A DNA stretch of 64,000 bases. Source: Pseudomonas saponiphila (GTDB lineage Bacteria > Pseudomonadota > Gammaproteobacteria > Pseudomonadales > Pseudomonadaceae). A program made the translations under genes and the position numbers. The notes below the pieces were generated by a model. That model worked only from the letters and a program-made list of their open reading frames with translations. It was not told the origin of the DNA and searched no databases. This document shows positions 26,601-34,320 of the stretch, one piece after another. Location: NCBI RefSeq assembly GCF_900105185.1, contig NZ_FNTJ01000001.1, forward strand, positions 3,802,501 to 3,866,500, in the 5' to 3' direction. Numbering within the stretch: position 1 is the first letter of the stretch; each line of letters starts with the position of its first letter.

Positions 26601-27242
26601 ATGACTACGATGTCGGATATAGGCAAGGCAATCAGCGAGAATATCTCTTTTGTTTCCAAGCTCGGCGCCGAATGCGACCGCCTGGCTCAGCTGATCAGAG
26701 AGGAACTGAGTCGACTGTTACTGACTTCGGAAATTGCCCGACGCTATCGCGTTGGAGGCGAGTGGCTCCAGGTAAACGCGCAAGACGCCCACGGTTGGGT
26801 ATTCACCGATATTTCCAGTTCGCTGCCCTTGATCATCAGGCCCAAGCGCTCCGTTGGCGATTATCTGATTGTGCAGATCAGCCTTGCTGGTATGGGTATC
26901 AATGCCCACGACAACTATGAACCACTGATCCACATAGGTCGATTTGGCGCCGCCATCGACTTCAATGACATACATATGACATTTCCGCTGGATGTCGAGG
27001 ACCGCGACAAGCCTGACCTGGAATCCCCCTACCTGCTCCGCTGGGCACCCAGTTTCTGGTGCTACAGCCTGCGCCTGACGGATATCAACTCCCCGGCTGA
27101 TGTACAGCGATGCATCATCAAACCGGTGACCGCGTTGTTGCTGGAGAACACCGCAAACAAGTTACTGTCAGAGGCAGGGGCTGTTCAGTACGCAAAAGTC
27201 CGGGAAGAACCCGGTAATTTCCGGGTAATTCCTCGCCGATAG
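26601..27242 (+). CDS. unknown protein coupled to the interrupted nuclease gene
   Basis: The product is 213 residues, starting at an ATG that overlaps the nuclease stop as ATGA, so the two genes were made as a translationally coupled pair. Residues 1-50 are predicted helical (IGKAISENISFVSKLGAECDR). The middle is strand-rich, with VGGEWLQVNAQDAHGWVFTDI, FGAAIDFNDIHMTFPLDVED and a WAPSFWCYSLRLTDI segment. The C-terminus is basic (FRVIPRR). There are no membrane spans and no recognised motif. Base composition is somewhat lower in GC than the neighbours, as in acquired genes. After the IS21 insertion its expression may be lost or driven from the IS. I do not recognise the family. Confidence 0.7.
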   Translation: MTTMSDIGKAISENISFVSKLGAECDRLAQLIREELSRLLLTSEIARRYRVGGEWLQVNAQDAHGWVFTDISSSLPLIIRPKRSVGDYLIVQISLAGMGINAHDNYEPLIHIGRFGAAIDFNDIHMTFPLDVEDRDKPDLESPYLLRWAPSFWCYSLRLTDINSPADVQRCIIKPVTALLLENTANKLLSEAGAVQYAKVREEPGNFRVIPRR

Positions 27243-27289
27243 CCACTCTGATGGGCGTCAAGCTCTGAATCCAAGAACAAGGAACAACC

Positions 27290-27784
27290 ATGCACGAAAC
27301 CTCCCTGCAAGACACCACCGCCCCCGAGGGCGTGTGTTTCGGCTGCGGCAGCCGCAACCATCATGGCCTGCACATCAAGAGCCACTGGCATGAAGACGGC
27401 GTGCATGTGGTCGCCGAGCACCTGCCCGAAGCCAAGTACTGCGGCTGGCCGGACCTGGTCTACGGCGGCCTGATCGCCATGCTGGTGGACTGCCACTCCA
27501 ACTGGACCGCCATGGCCTACCACTACCGCCACGAACAACGTGAACCAGGCAGCCTGCCACGCATCGACTGCGTGACCGGCAACCTGGGCATCAAGTTCAT
27601 CAAGCCCACGCCCATGGGCATGCCGCTGACCCTGCGGGCCCGGGTCGACGGCGACGTGGGCCGCAAGAGCCGGGTGATCTGCGAGGTGTACGCCGGCGAT
27701 GTGCTGACCGCCATTGGCGACTCGATTTTCGTCCGGGTCGATACCTCGCAGCTCGCGGCGGCGGCCCACGGCCGCGACGCCTGA
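27290..27784 (+). CDS. PaaI-family hotdog thioesterase
   Basis: A 164-residue single hotdog-fold protein of the PaaI type, which hydrolyses acyl-CoA thioesters. The central helix is visible in LVYGGLIAMLVDCHSNWTAMAY, with Asp at the usual catalytic position. The strand IKFIKPTPMGMPLTLRARV follows, typical of the 4HBT family. An N-terminal GVCFGCGSRNHHGL has Cys and His residues found in one subgroup and may bind metal. An AAGGAA ribosome site lies 7 bases before the ATG. It is a single gene of unknown acyl specificity. Confidence 0.82.
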   Translation: MHETSLQDTTAPEGVCFGCGSRNHHGLHIKSHWHEDGVHVVAEHLPEAKYCGWPDLVYGGLIAMLVDCHSNWTAMAYHYRHEQREPGSLPRIDCVTGNLGIKFIKPTPMGMPLTLRARVDGDVGRKSRVICEVYAGDVLTAIGDSIFVRVDTSQLAAAAHGRDA

Positions 27785-27804
27785 GGCCGGGCCGGGAACC
27801 CGAA

Positions 27805-28260
27805 CTACTGGCCGTTGCCCGGGGACAAGTGCCGATACCCCGCCGCCCGGGTGAAATCCGCCAGATGCCACAGCGTGCCGTTGGCGCCCCAGGTGCCATC
27901 GGGCACCTCGTCCAGCAGGATCGAAGTCATCAACACCCGCCCGTCCTCCGCCGACCGGCACGCGGCCAGGGCCTGATGCAAGCCGGCCACATAGGCCTGG
28001 CGCCGGGCACTATCGAGCACGCCGGCGGGCACCTTGACCTGGACCAGGCAAGGCAGCGCCTGGGCCCCGAGATCGACGCCGCCACAGCGCCAGGTGCCCG
28101 GGGCCAGTTCCTCCAGCAAGACCCAGCACAGCGCCCGCTGACGCGGGTCCGCGCCCACCTGCTCCACGTCCAGCGCCACTTGCGTCACCTCATGCAGGAG
28201 CTGCTCACGCTGCTGGGCATTGAAGGCGCCCTGGGGAATCTTGATCAGGATGTTGGGCAT
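27805..28260 (-). CDS. tautomerase superfamily protein with two fused domains
   Basis: The product is 151 residues. The mature N-terminus would expose Pro2 (MPNILIKIPQGAF), the catalytic base of 4-oxalocrotonate-type tautomerases. A second, similar unit begins at Pro70 (LPCLVQVKVPAGVL, followed by ARRQAYVAGLHQAL), so the gene is a tandem duplication, as in the cis-CaaD and MSAD groups. These enzymes enolise or dehalogenate small acids. The substrate is unknown. It is divergent from an AraC/GlxA-type regulator 98 bases away, which probably controls it. Confidence 0.8.
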   Translation of the reverse strand: MPNILIKIPQGAFNAQQREQLLHEVTQVALDVEQVGADPRQRALCWVLLEELAPGTWRCGGVDLGAQALPCLVQVKVPAGVLDSARRQAYVAGLHQALAACRSAEDGRVLMTSILLDEVPDGTWGANGTLWHLADFTRAAGYRHLSPGNGQ

Positions 28261-28357
28261 CGCTATCACCACTCGAAAAAAAATGAGCCGCTATTGAGCG
28301 CCCTGCCCGGTTTGGCCAACAGCGACCGATTCGACATCTTTCATGCATAATCGGCCA

Positions 28358-29317
28358 ATGAACGATTTCACTGTCCTGCTGCTCCCCGATGCCTTTGCCT
28401 CCAGCGTCGCCCTGACCCTGGACATGCTGTCCTGCGCCGCCCTGCTGGCTGCGCGCCTGGGGCTGGGCGCGCCGCGCTGGCGGGTCTGCGCACTGCAGGC
28501 TGGCCTGGTGCGCCTGGGGCAAGGCTTGCTGCTGGAAGTCGAGGCCCTGGATGCCACGGCCGACGACCGCTCCTGCTGGATTCTGCCGGGGCTGGGCCTG
28601 GACTCCCCGGAGGCCATCGCCCAGCGTCTGCAGCAAGCGGATGTGGCGCCCGTGCTCCAGGCCCTGCGCCATCACGTGCAGAACGGCGCAGAAGTCGCGG
28701 CCTCCTGTTCCGCCGTATTCCTGCTGCAGGCCGCCGGGCTGCTGCACGGGCGCCGGGTGACCACCTCCTGGTGGCTGGCGCCGCTGCTGCAGGAGTGGGT
28801 CGCCGACTGCCACGTGGACCCGGACCAGATGGTCATCGTCGATCCGCCGCTGACCACCGCCGGTGCCGCCCTGGGCCAATCCGACCTGGTGCTGCACTTG
28901 CTGCGCAGGCGATTCTCTCCGGCCCTGGCGGACGCCGTGGGACAGGTGCTGCTGATTGATCGGCGCCAGTTGCAAGCGCCTTGTACGGTTCCGGCGATGA
29001 TGGCTCAGGGCAGTGCCCTGATCGCTCGTCTCACCGCCCATATCGAATCCTGCCTGCCCAGGCTGCCCAGCGTCGGCGAGCTGGCGGCGCAGTTCGGCAT
29101 GTCCGAGCGCACCCTGGGCCGTCAGGTGCGCAAGGCCACCGGCCACAGCAGCCTGCGCTTGATCCAGCGCGTGCAATTGAACCGCGCCCGGGCGCTGCTG
29201 CAGAACAGCAAGTACTCGGTGGAAAGCGTCGCCGAACAGGTGGGCTATCAGGACGCCACCGCCCTGCGCCGGCTGATGCGCAAGCTGCTCAACGCCACGC
29301 CGCGACAGCTGCGTTGA
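28358..29317 (+). CDS. GlxA-type AraC family regulator
   Basis: The 319-residue protein has an N-terminal DJ-1/PfpI-like domain (FTVLLLPDAFASSVALTLDML at the start, and an AASCSAVFLLQAAGLLHGRRVTT nucleophile-elbow-like segment around residues 117-140). A C-terminal AraC double helix-turn-helix follows (ELAAQFGMSERTLGRQVRKAT and SVESVAEQVGYQDATALRR). Such GlxA/FtrA proteins control amine or acid catabolism. ATG 28358 is preferred over ATG 28343 because it starts at the first beta strand. It is divergent from the duplicated tautomerase gene, its likely target. Confidence 0.85.
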   Translation: MNDFTVLLLPDAFASSVALTLDMLSCAALLAARLGLGAPRWRVCALQAGLVRLGQGLLLEVEALDATADDRSCWILPGLGLDSPEAIAQRLQQADVAPVLQALRHHVQNGAEVAASCSAVFLLQAAGLLHGRRVTTSWWLAPLLQEWVADCHVDPDQMVIVDPPLTTAGAALGQSDLVLHLLRRRFSPALADAVGQVLLIDRRQLQAPCTVPAMMAQGSALIARLTAHIESCLPRLPSVGELAAQFGMSERTLGRQVRKATGHSSLRLIQRVQLNRARALLQNSKYSVESVAEQVGYQDATALRRLMRKLLNATPRQLR

Positions 29318-29395
29318 ACACGCCGCGCTACTGCCTCCGCGTCGCCTTTGTTACATTGCCCGCCCCCTTCCCCTGACAGGAAATCAGCCCTGACC

Positions 29396-30091
29396 ATGGA
29401 CATTCAGGAAATCCAGCGCCAGTTGGCCAAGCCGGCATTGCAACTGACCCCCGGCGGCTTTCGCCCCACCCACAGCGACGAGGAAAGCTGGCTGGGCCGG
29501 GTCTTTCTGTTTCGTGAAGATGAAGAGCTGCCACGCAACAGTGCCGGGGAAACCCTGCTGCCGTTCGCCCAGTTCCACCTGCCGGCCCTGCCCTGGCACA
29601 GCCCGCTGCTGGAAGGCGTGCGGGTGCTCACGGTGTTCGTCGCCAACCCCTTCCCCGAGCCCCTGGAGCCCATGGGCGAGCGCTGGCTGATTCGCGAATA
29701 CCGCGCCGAGGATGTGCTGGTGCGCAAGGAGCTGAGCGCCCCGGGAGCCTTTCTCAAACCCTTCCCGGTCAAGGCCGAAACCGTGCCCGCGGACTTTCCG
29801 CTGTGGGACGGCGGTGGCGTGCCGGAGGACCTGGAGCGGGAAATCCTCGAACTGGAGCGTTCCGGGCAGATCGAGTGCTACTACGACCTGGTGAGCCATT
29901 GCTACCAGCACAAGCTCGGGGGCTACCCATCGTTCTGCCAGTCGGGGATCGATGCCGGCGACGGCTTCGAGTTCGTGATGCAGATTTCCTCCGACGCCAA
30001 GATCAACCTCAACGTGGTGCACAGCGGCAGCCTGATGTTCTGGAAGCACCCTGGCAGCGGCGAATGGGCGCTGTACTACGACTTCTACTGA
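29396..30091 (+). CDS. DUF1963/YwqG-like protein
   Basis: A soluble 231-residue protein. The C-terminal third contains HKLGGYPSFCQSG, then FEFVMQISSDAKINLNVVHSG and FWKHPGSGEWALYYDFY. This matches the layout of the YwqG/DUF1963 family, in which a strand-rich core ends in a description-like W-x-x-x-Y-x-D segment. The N-terminal half is also strand-rich, with a WLGRVFLF segment. The family's function is not established. It lies in the same direction as a secreted CAP protein gene but is probably transcribed separately. Confidence 0.75.
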   Translation: MDIQEIQRQLAKPALQLTPGGFRPTHSDEESWLGRVFLFREDEELPRNSAGETLLPFAQFHLPALPWHSPLLEGVRVLTVFVANPFPEPLEPMGERWLIREYRAEDVLVRKELSAPGAFLKPFPVKAETVPADFPLWDGGGVPEDLEREILELERSGQIECYYDLVSHCYQHKLGGYPSFCQSGIDAGDGFEFVMQISSDAKINLNVVHSGSLMFWKHPGSGEWALYYDFY

Positions 30092-30185
30092 AGCGCGGCG
30101 GTTAACACCGAATTCATCCGCCAGCGGATGAAATGCCCCGGCGCCGGGTGCATCATGGGCGCTGTCCATTTTCCGGGAGACTTGC

Positions 30186-31034
30186 ATGCCCATGCGCTCA
30201 CTGCTCTTGCCCGCCGCCCTGTCGCTGGGCGTGCTGGCGGCCACAGGCGCCGCCGCCGATGATCAGTCGCAACTGATCGAGTCGATCAACGCCTACCGCA
30301 GCCAGCCGCAACGCTGCGCCAACCAGGCCTCCTCGGAGCTGCCACCACTGACCGGCGACACGCGGCTGATCCTGCCGGTGGAAAATGTCGGCGACCTGCA
30401 GCAGGCCCTGGCACGGGCGGCCTACCCCATGGTCAACGTGCAGGCCATCAGCCTTTCCGGGCCACGGGACGCCCAGGCGGCGATGCAAGCGGTGCGCGAG
30501 AGCTTCTGCCAAGTGGTGCTGGACCCGCAATTCGTCGATATCGGCGTCAATCGCCAGGCCAACCAGTGGCGCATCGTCCTTGCCCGGCCGCTGCTGTCGG
30601 CGCGCCTCGGCGATTGGCAGGCCGAAGGCCAGCAACTACTGGGACAGATCAACAGCGCGCGCAGTCAGCCCCGGCAATGTGGCGACCAGCGTTTTGCGGC
30701 GACCGGGCCCCTGGCCTGGAATGCCACCTTGGGCACCACCGCCATGGAACACAGCCGGGCCATGGCCAACCAGAACTACTTCGACCACAAGGACCATGAC
30801 GGTCGTACCCCGGGCGACCGCGCGGAACTGGCAGGCTACTCCGGCCAGCAGGTGGGCGAGAACATCGCCGCCGGCCAGGACACCGTGCGCAAGGTGCTGG
30901 ACGGTTGGCTGGCCAGCCCAGGGCATTGCGCCAACCTGATGAACCCGGCCTACCGCGAACTGGGCGCGGCCTATGCGGTGGACCCGAAAAGCGACGCCGG
31001 GATCTACTGGACCGCGATGTTCGGCGCGCCTTGA
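30186..31034 (+). CDS. secreted CAP (SCP/PR1)-domain protein
   Basis: The product is 282 residues with a Sec signal peptide ending near AAADD (about residue 24). The C-terminal half (residues 150-282) is a CAP domain: LGQINSARSQPRQCG, AMEHSRAMANQNYFDHKDHDGRTP, QQVGENIAAGQ and HCANLMNPAYRELG, with the two His and two Glu positions of the family. The first half has a partial, diverged version of the same pattern (LIESINAYRSQPQRCA and FVDIGVNRQ), suggesting an ancient duplication. The protein is probably periplasmic or secreted. A bidirectional terminator follows. Confidence 0.85.
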   Translation: MPMRSLLLPAALSLGVLAATGAAADDQSQLIESINAYRSQPQRCANQASSELPPLTGDTRLILPVENVGDLQQALARAAYPMVNVQAISLSGPRDAQAAMQAVRESFCQVVLDPQFVDIGVNRQANQWRIVLARPLLSARLGDWQAEGQQLLGQINSARSQPRQCGDQRFAATGPLAWNATLGTTAMEHSRAMANQNYFDHKDHDGRTPGDRAELAGYSGQQVGENIAAGQDTVRKVLDGWLASPGHCANLMNPAYRELGAAYAVDPKSDAGIYWTAMFGAP

Positions 31035-31102
31035 GTCCTCGGGCGCGGCGCACGGCCTGCAGACACTGGCCGTCGACCGCGCTCACACCGCCCCCCAAAT
31101 GC

Positions 31103-31128
31103 AAACGCCCCGATCGATCGGGGCGTTT
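31103..31128. terminator. bidirectional Rho-independent terminator
   Basis: AAACGCCCCGATC and its mirror form a perfect 26-base palindrome ending in TTT. It lies between the converging CAP gene and the minus-strand unknown gene, and can stop both. Confidence 0.8.
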
Positions 31129-31149
31129 CAGCTTGCGGCAAGCACCTGG

Positions 31150-31824
31150 CTAGCGATTGGTCGCCACCTGCCCGGCCTCACCCTGGGTCACCAGGGCCTT
31201 GAGCGATGCATCGAACTGCTTCAGCGCGTCGACCTGCAGTTCGGTCTGCTGATTGATCTGCGCCGCGATCTCCGGCGCCGCCTTGCCGCGAACCCAGACC
31301 GACGGCAGCACCTTGGACTGGATGCCTTCGGCCTGGCCGATGTATTGCAGGTTGGCGTCATAGAACTTGGCGATAAACCGCGCTTCCACCTTGCTGTTGC
31401 CCTTGGTCACCAGTTGGTTGTAGGTGTCGAGCATCACCACTGCATCGGGGCGGGCCTGGACCAGCGCGTCGAGGTTGTCATACACCGTCACGCTGGCGAA
31501 GTGTTTCTGCAACGACGCCATCAGCCAGTTGATCGCCCGCTGCGGGTCGGAGCTGTCGACAAAGGCGGCGCTGATGCGCGGGTCGAGCCCGGCATTTTTC
31601 GCCCCGTTCAGCGCCACCGAGTGGTAGTGCTCCAGGTATTGCAGGGTATTGAGGGTGTTTTCGCTGTACAGCACCCCTACCGACTGGGCGTGCCGCAGAT
31701 CGGCACTGCTGTCGGCCATGGGCAGGAAGTGGCAGGAGGCGTCGTCAGCAGCAAGGGTGGTAGCAGAAGCCCCGGTTCCCGCGATCAAAAGCACCACAAG
31801 GGTCACTAAAGTCGAGATTTTCAT
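31150..31824 (-). CDS. secreted protein of unknown function
   Basis: A 224-residue protein with a clear Sec signal (KISTLVTLVVLLIAGTGASA, cleavage near residue 25). The mature part has the order SVGVLYSENTLNTLQYLEHYH, then DPQRAINWLMASLQKHF, then VQARPDAVVMLDTYNQLV, alternating helices and strands as in small periplasmic Rossmann-like folds. A single Cys follows the signal but no lipobox is visible. Homologues in pseudomonads are annotated only as hypothetical proteins, to my knowledge. The gene stands alone and converges on the CAP gene. Confidence 0.75.
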   Translation of the reverse strand: MKISTLVTLVVLLIAGTGASATTLAADDASCHFLPMADSSADLRHAQSVGVLYSENTLNTLQYLEHYHSVALNGAKNAGLDPRISAAFVDSSDPQRAINWLMASLQKHFASVTVYDNLDALVQARPDAVVMLDTYNQLVTKGNSKVEARFIAKFYDANLQYIGQAEGIQSKVLPSVWVRGKAAPEIAAQINQQTELQVDALKQFDASLKALVTQGEAGQVATNR

Positions 31825-32147
31825 CGGGTATTTCCTTCTGCAGCAAGCACGGTGTAAGCGCTATCTTCCTCCTTTGTCAGAAAAACGGAACCTGCACTTT
31901 TTGATGATAACTATCGATTGCAGCAATGATGTAAAACGCCCGGACACTTGGATTGCCCGGAGCGTCCTACTGCGCCCCAAGGACGCCAAGAACAGACGCT
32001 GCTTTACCCTCGCTCTGGTTACTGGATAATGGCAACCCGCCATACCCGAGCCGTGCCCCTCACCTAAGAGGTTCAGCCGAGCGACGGCCCGACAATCGCC
32101 TGCAAGGACGCATGATCCGGCTACGGAACAAGGAGCCAGTACCTTTG
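31825..32147. other. 323-base gap with promoters of two divergent genes
   Basis: The gap separates a minus-strand secreted protein gene from a plus-strand membrane protein gene, so it must hold both promoters. An AT-rich patch lies at 31895-31935 (TTTTTGATGATAACTATCG). I see no gene, and no clear palindrome. Confidence 0.4.
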
Positions 32148-32906
32148 ATGTCATCTCAAGATTCAATTGCACCCTCAACCCGCACCCAGAAACTCACCTC
32201 ATTGATTACCCGGGGCATGGCGGGACTTGGGGTCGTCCTCAGCGCCCTATGGGCCCTGATTACCTATGCGGTCCCCGACCCCAGTGTCTTCGGTTTCAGC
32301 TTCGTCAGTTGGAAGAACGTCGTACTGCTGGTCAGCACCTTCCTGTTCCTTGGGGCCATATCCCTGGGCTGGCAAATGCGCAACCTCAACCCTCTGCTTC
32401 GCGGCCTGCTGCACTTTGGCCTGGCCTGCGTCCTTTCATTCGGCTTTTTCATCCTCGGCACCGAGTACGCCAAGCCCTCGTTCGAATTTGCCAAGCTGCA
32501 GGCCAAAATTGTCGAAAACGAAGGCAACAACCTGCTGGGCAGACGTATTGAGGTGTTGGATAACGTGCGTTTTGAACTGGAAGGCTGTGAAAATATCGGC
32601 CGCTTGCCGACCTGCTCATTCGAGCTGACCAACCTCAACCTTGATCGCAATTTCAGTTTCGATAACGGCACCCGCCTGTTCGACGAATCCGGCGGGCCAC
32701 TGACCTTCAACTCCATCCGCGTGGGCCAAGTGGAGTCCCACTCCTGGCTGGACTTCCAGCTGATTCGGAATGTGCCGACCCGGGTCACCCTGATCTTCCA
32801 GCAAAGCAATGACAAAATGAGTAGAACCCCGGCCATCAAGCTGGTATTTCGTGACGGCAACAACGACCCGTTGACCCTCAAGTTCAGCGACGTGGCCATG
32901 CAGTAA
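32148..32906 (+). CDS. two-span membrane protein of unknown function
   Basis: A 252-residue protein. Three hydrophobic stretches lie in the first 110 residues (GMAGLGVVLSALWALITYAV, VVLLVSTFLFLGAISLGW, GLLHFGLACVLSFGFFILG). A C-terminal soluble, strand-rich domain of about 140 residues follows (FELEGCENIGRLPTCSFELTNL, TRVTLIFQQSNDKM). The paired Cys residues in the domain could form a disulphide if it faces the periplasm. The ATG at 32148 has GGAG upstream; an ATG 36 bases earlier is possible. GC is lower than in the flanks. The family is not recognised. Confidence 0.7.
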   Translation: MSSQDSIAPSTRTQKLTSLITRGMAGLGVVLSALWALITYAVPDPSVFGFSFVSWKNVVLLVSTFLFLGAISLGWQMRNLNPLLRGLLHFGLACVLSFGFFILGTEYAKPSFEFAKLQAKIVENEGNNLLGRRIEVLDNVRFELEGCENIGRLPTCSFELTNLNLDRNFSFDNGTRLFDESGGPLTFNSIRVGQVESHSWLDFQLIRNVPTRVTLIFQQSNDKMSRTPAIKLVFRDGNNDPLTLKFSDVAMQ

Positions 32907-32974
32907 ATCACCCTCGACCAGCAAGCCGGTGCCTGACCAATCGATAGATCAGAGCCCCGTCAACGGAGCACCTG

Positions 32975-33526
32975 ATGAATACCGCGCACCTGGACATCTT
33001 GCGTCGCACCATCGCTCAATGCCCCATCAGCCGGCCTCCGGAACCCTGGCGGCTAGTCACTGAGCGAGCAGCCGGCAGCCTGCTGGAAGTCGGTTTCGAT
33101 CGCGAGTCTGAACTGTTGCTGGTGACCTCCAGCGCCGGGCGAAGTGTCATCGATTGCCTGACGGGTGAAAAAGTTGCCCGGGACTATACAGAGAACGTCG
33201 AAAGTGACCGTTACCTCGAGGCCCGGGGTGTTGGGCCTTTAGCGGGCAAAACCATTGCGATGTCGGGTATCAATGGCGGCAGCCTGCCCCTGGGCAGCAA
33301 CGACGGCTGGCAGGTCGAGAGCGTCTGCTTGGCATGGCCCGAACATCACCTGCTGCTGGTAGAGCCCGGATCTTGGCTGTATGGCGCCGAGATCAATCGA
33401 CCTGCGGTTTTCCACAAACTGGCTATTGAATCCGGATACAGAGCTTTTGGCTTTTCCTACAGCGGCCGCACGCTGATCATTGCGTCGTCGTGCGATCTGG
33501 TGGTGTATCACCGCAATGCGCTCTAG
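32975..33526 (+). CDS. hypothetical cytoplasmic protein
   Basis: The soluble 183-residue product has GGAG 6 bases before its ATG. It appears strand-rich with repeated short blocks (LLEVGFDRESELLLVTSSAGRS, HHLLLVEPGSWLYG, YRAFGFSYSGRTLIIASS). This resembles small beta-propeller-like or immunity-type proteins, but no family is recognised. It follows the membrane protein gene by 68 bases on the same strand and may be co-transcribed with it. No secretion signal is present. Confidence 0.65.
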   Translation: MNTAHLDILRRTIAQCPISRPPEPWRLVTERAAGSLLEVGFDRESELLLVTSSAGRSVIDCLTGEKVARDYTENVESDRYLEARGVGPLAGKTIAMSGINGGSLPLGSNDGWQVESVCLAWPEHHLLLVEPGSWLYGAEINRPAVFHKLAIESGYRAFGFSYSGRTLIIASSCDLVVYHRNAL

Positions 33527-33665
33527 ACGCCCATGACAATTGCCAAGCAAATACAGCACTGACCACTCCCAAAGCCGCCACGGCGCCGACTACGAATTTT
33601 GGCTTACAGCTCGCCACCACCGCTATAGAATCAAGCCCCCTTTTTCTGCAAGACGAGTCCGGTCC

Positions 33666-34307
33666 ATGGATGCACACTCGATACTGACCTACACCCTGGT
33701 GGCGGCGATCGCCATTGCCAGCCCCGGCCCTGCCACCCTGGTGGCGTTGCACAACAGCGTGGCCTACGGCGCCAAGTCGACCCTGTGGTCATCCCTGGGC
33801 AATATCAGCGGGCTGTTCTGCATGTCCGCCGCCGCCATGCTCGGCCTGGGCGCGCTGATCGCCAGTTCCGAGTGGGTGTTCAACGCGGTGAAAATCGTCG
33901 GCGCCGGCTATCTGTTCTACCTCGGTACCAAGCAGCTGTTCAGCAAAAGCCAACTGCTGAGCGCGAGCAGCGGCGACAATGGCAAGCTCGCCCCGCCACC
34001 ACGGCTCAAGCTGTTCAAGTCGGCCTTCCTGACCGCCGCTACCAACCCCAAGGCGACGATCTTCTTCACCGCGCTGTTCCCCCAGTTCATCGACCAGCAC
34101 GCGGCGCTGCTGCCGCAGTTCTTCATCCTGACCCTGATCTTCATGGCCTTGTCGCTGATCTCTCTCAGCATCTATGCCGTGCTCGCTTCCCGGGCCAAGG
34201 GCGTGCTGACCCGGCCGGCACTGTCCAAGTGGGTCAATCGCGTGGTGGGCTCGACCTTCATTTTCTTCGGCAGCACCATCCTGGCCATGCGTCGGCAGAC
34301 GGCTTAG
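33666..34307 (+). CDS. LysE family translocator
   Basis: The product is 213 residues with six hydrophobic spans. AIASPGPATLVALHNSVAYG (about residues 16-36) is the conserved N-terminal signature of LysE/RhtB exporters, and AATNPKATIFFTALFPQF (about 126-143) is the second family motif. These proteins export basic amino acids, threonine or homoserine-related compounds. The ATG at 33666 starts the first helix directly. It shares only family-level similarity with the other LysE-type gene at 10411. The substrate is unknown. Confidence 0.87.
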   Translation: MDAHSILTYTLVAAIAIASPGPATLVALHNSVAYGAKSTLWSSLGNISGLFCMSAAAMLGLGALIASSEWVFNAVKIVGAGYLFYLGTKQLFSKSQLLSASSGDNGKLAPPPRLKLFKSAFLTAATNPKATIFFTALFPQFIDQHAALLPQFFILTLIFMALSLISLSIYAVLASRAKGVLTRPALSKWVNRVVGSTFIFFGSTILAMRRQTA

Positions 34308-34320
34308 GCAATCAGACGCT

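Larger units (their letters stand above)
23197..26604 (+). pseudogene. putative PD-(D/E)XK nuclease gene interrupted by IS21
   Basis: The gene starts at ATG 23197 (AAGAAG 8 bases upstream, in-frame TAA just before), runs 19 codons to 23253, is split by the IS element, and resumes at 25900 to the TGA at 26604. Removing 23254-25899 gives an unbroken 253-codon frame. In it, IEPDLF (Asp89) and LLLVEFKWNSG (Glu107, Lys109) form a PD-(D/E)XK nuclease core. The first residues (MLHAFCHGKS) and VCEEDEIT look like a conserved N-terminal part. The 3' piece is still open, and an in-frame codon inside the IS (25798) could start a shortened product. The role is unknown; the coupled downstream gene suggests a two-protein module. 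Confidence 0.8.

Noticed and set aside
25798..26604. Treating the nuclease as an intact gene starting inside the IS21 right end
   Set aside because: Its first 34 codons are IS terminal repeat sequence. The target duplication and the in-frame join to 23197 show the true start lies left of the IS.
28205..29176. A 323-codon minus-strand frame opposite the GlxA-type regulator
   Set aside because: The plus strand has DJ-1-like and AraC domains. The minus frame is Gln- and His-rich without motifs.
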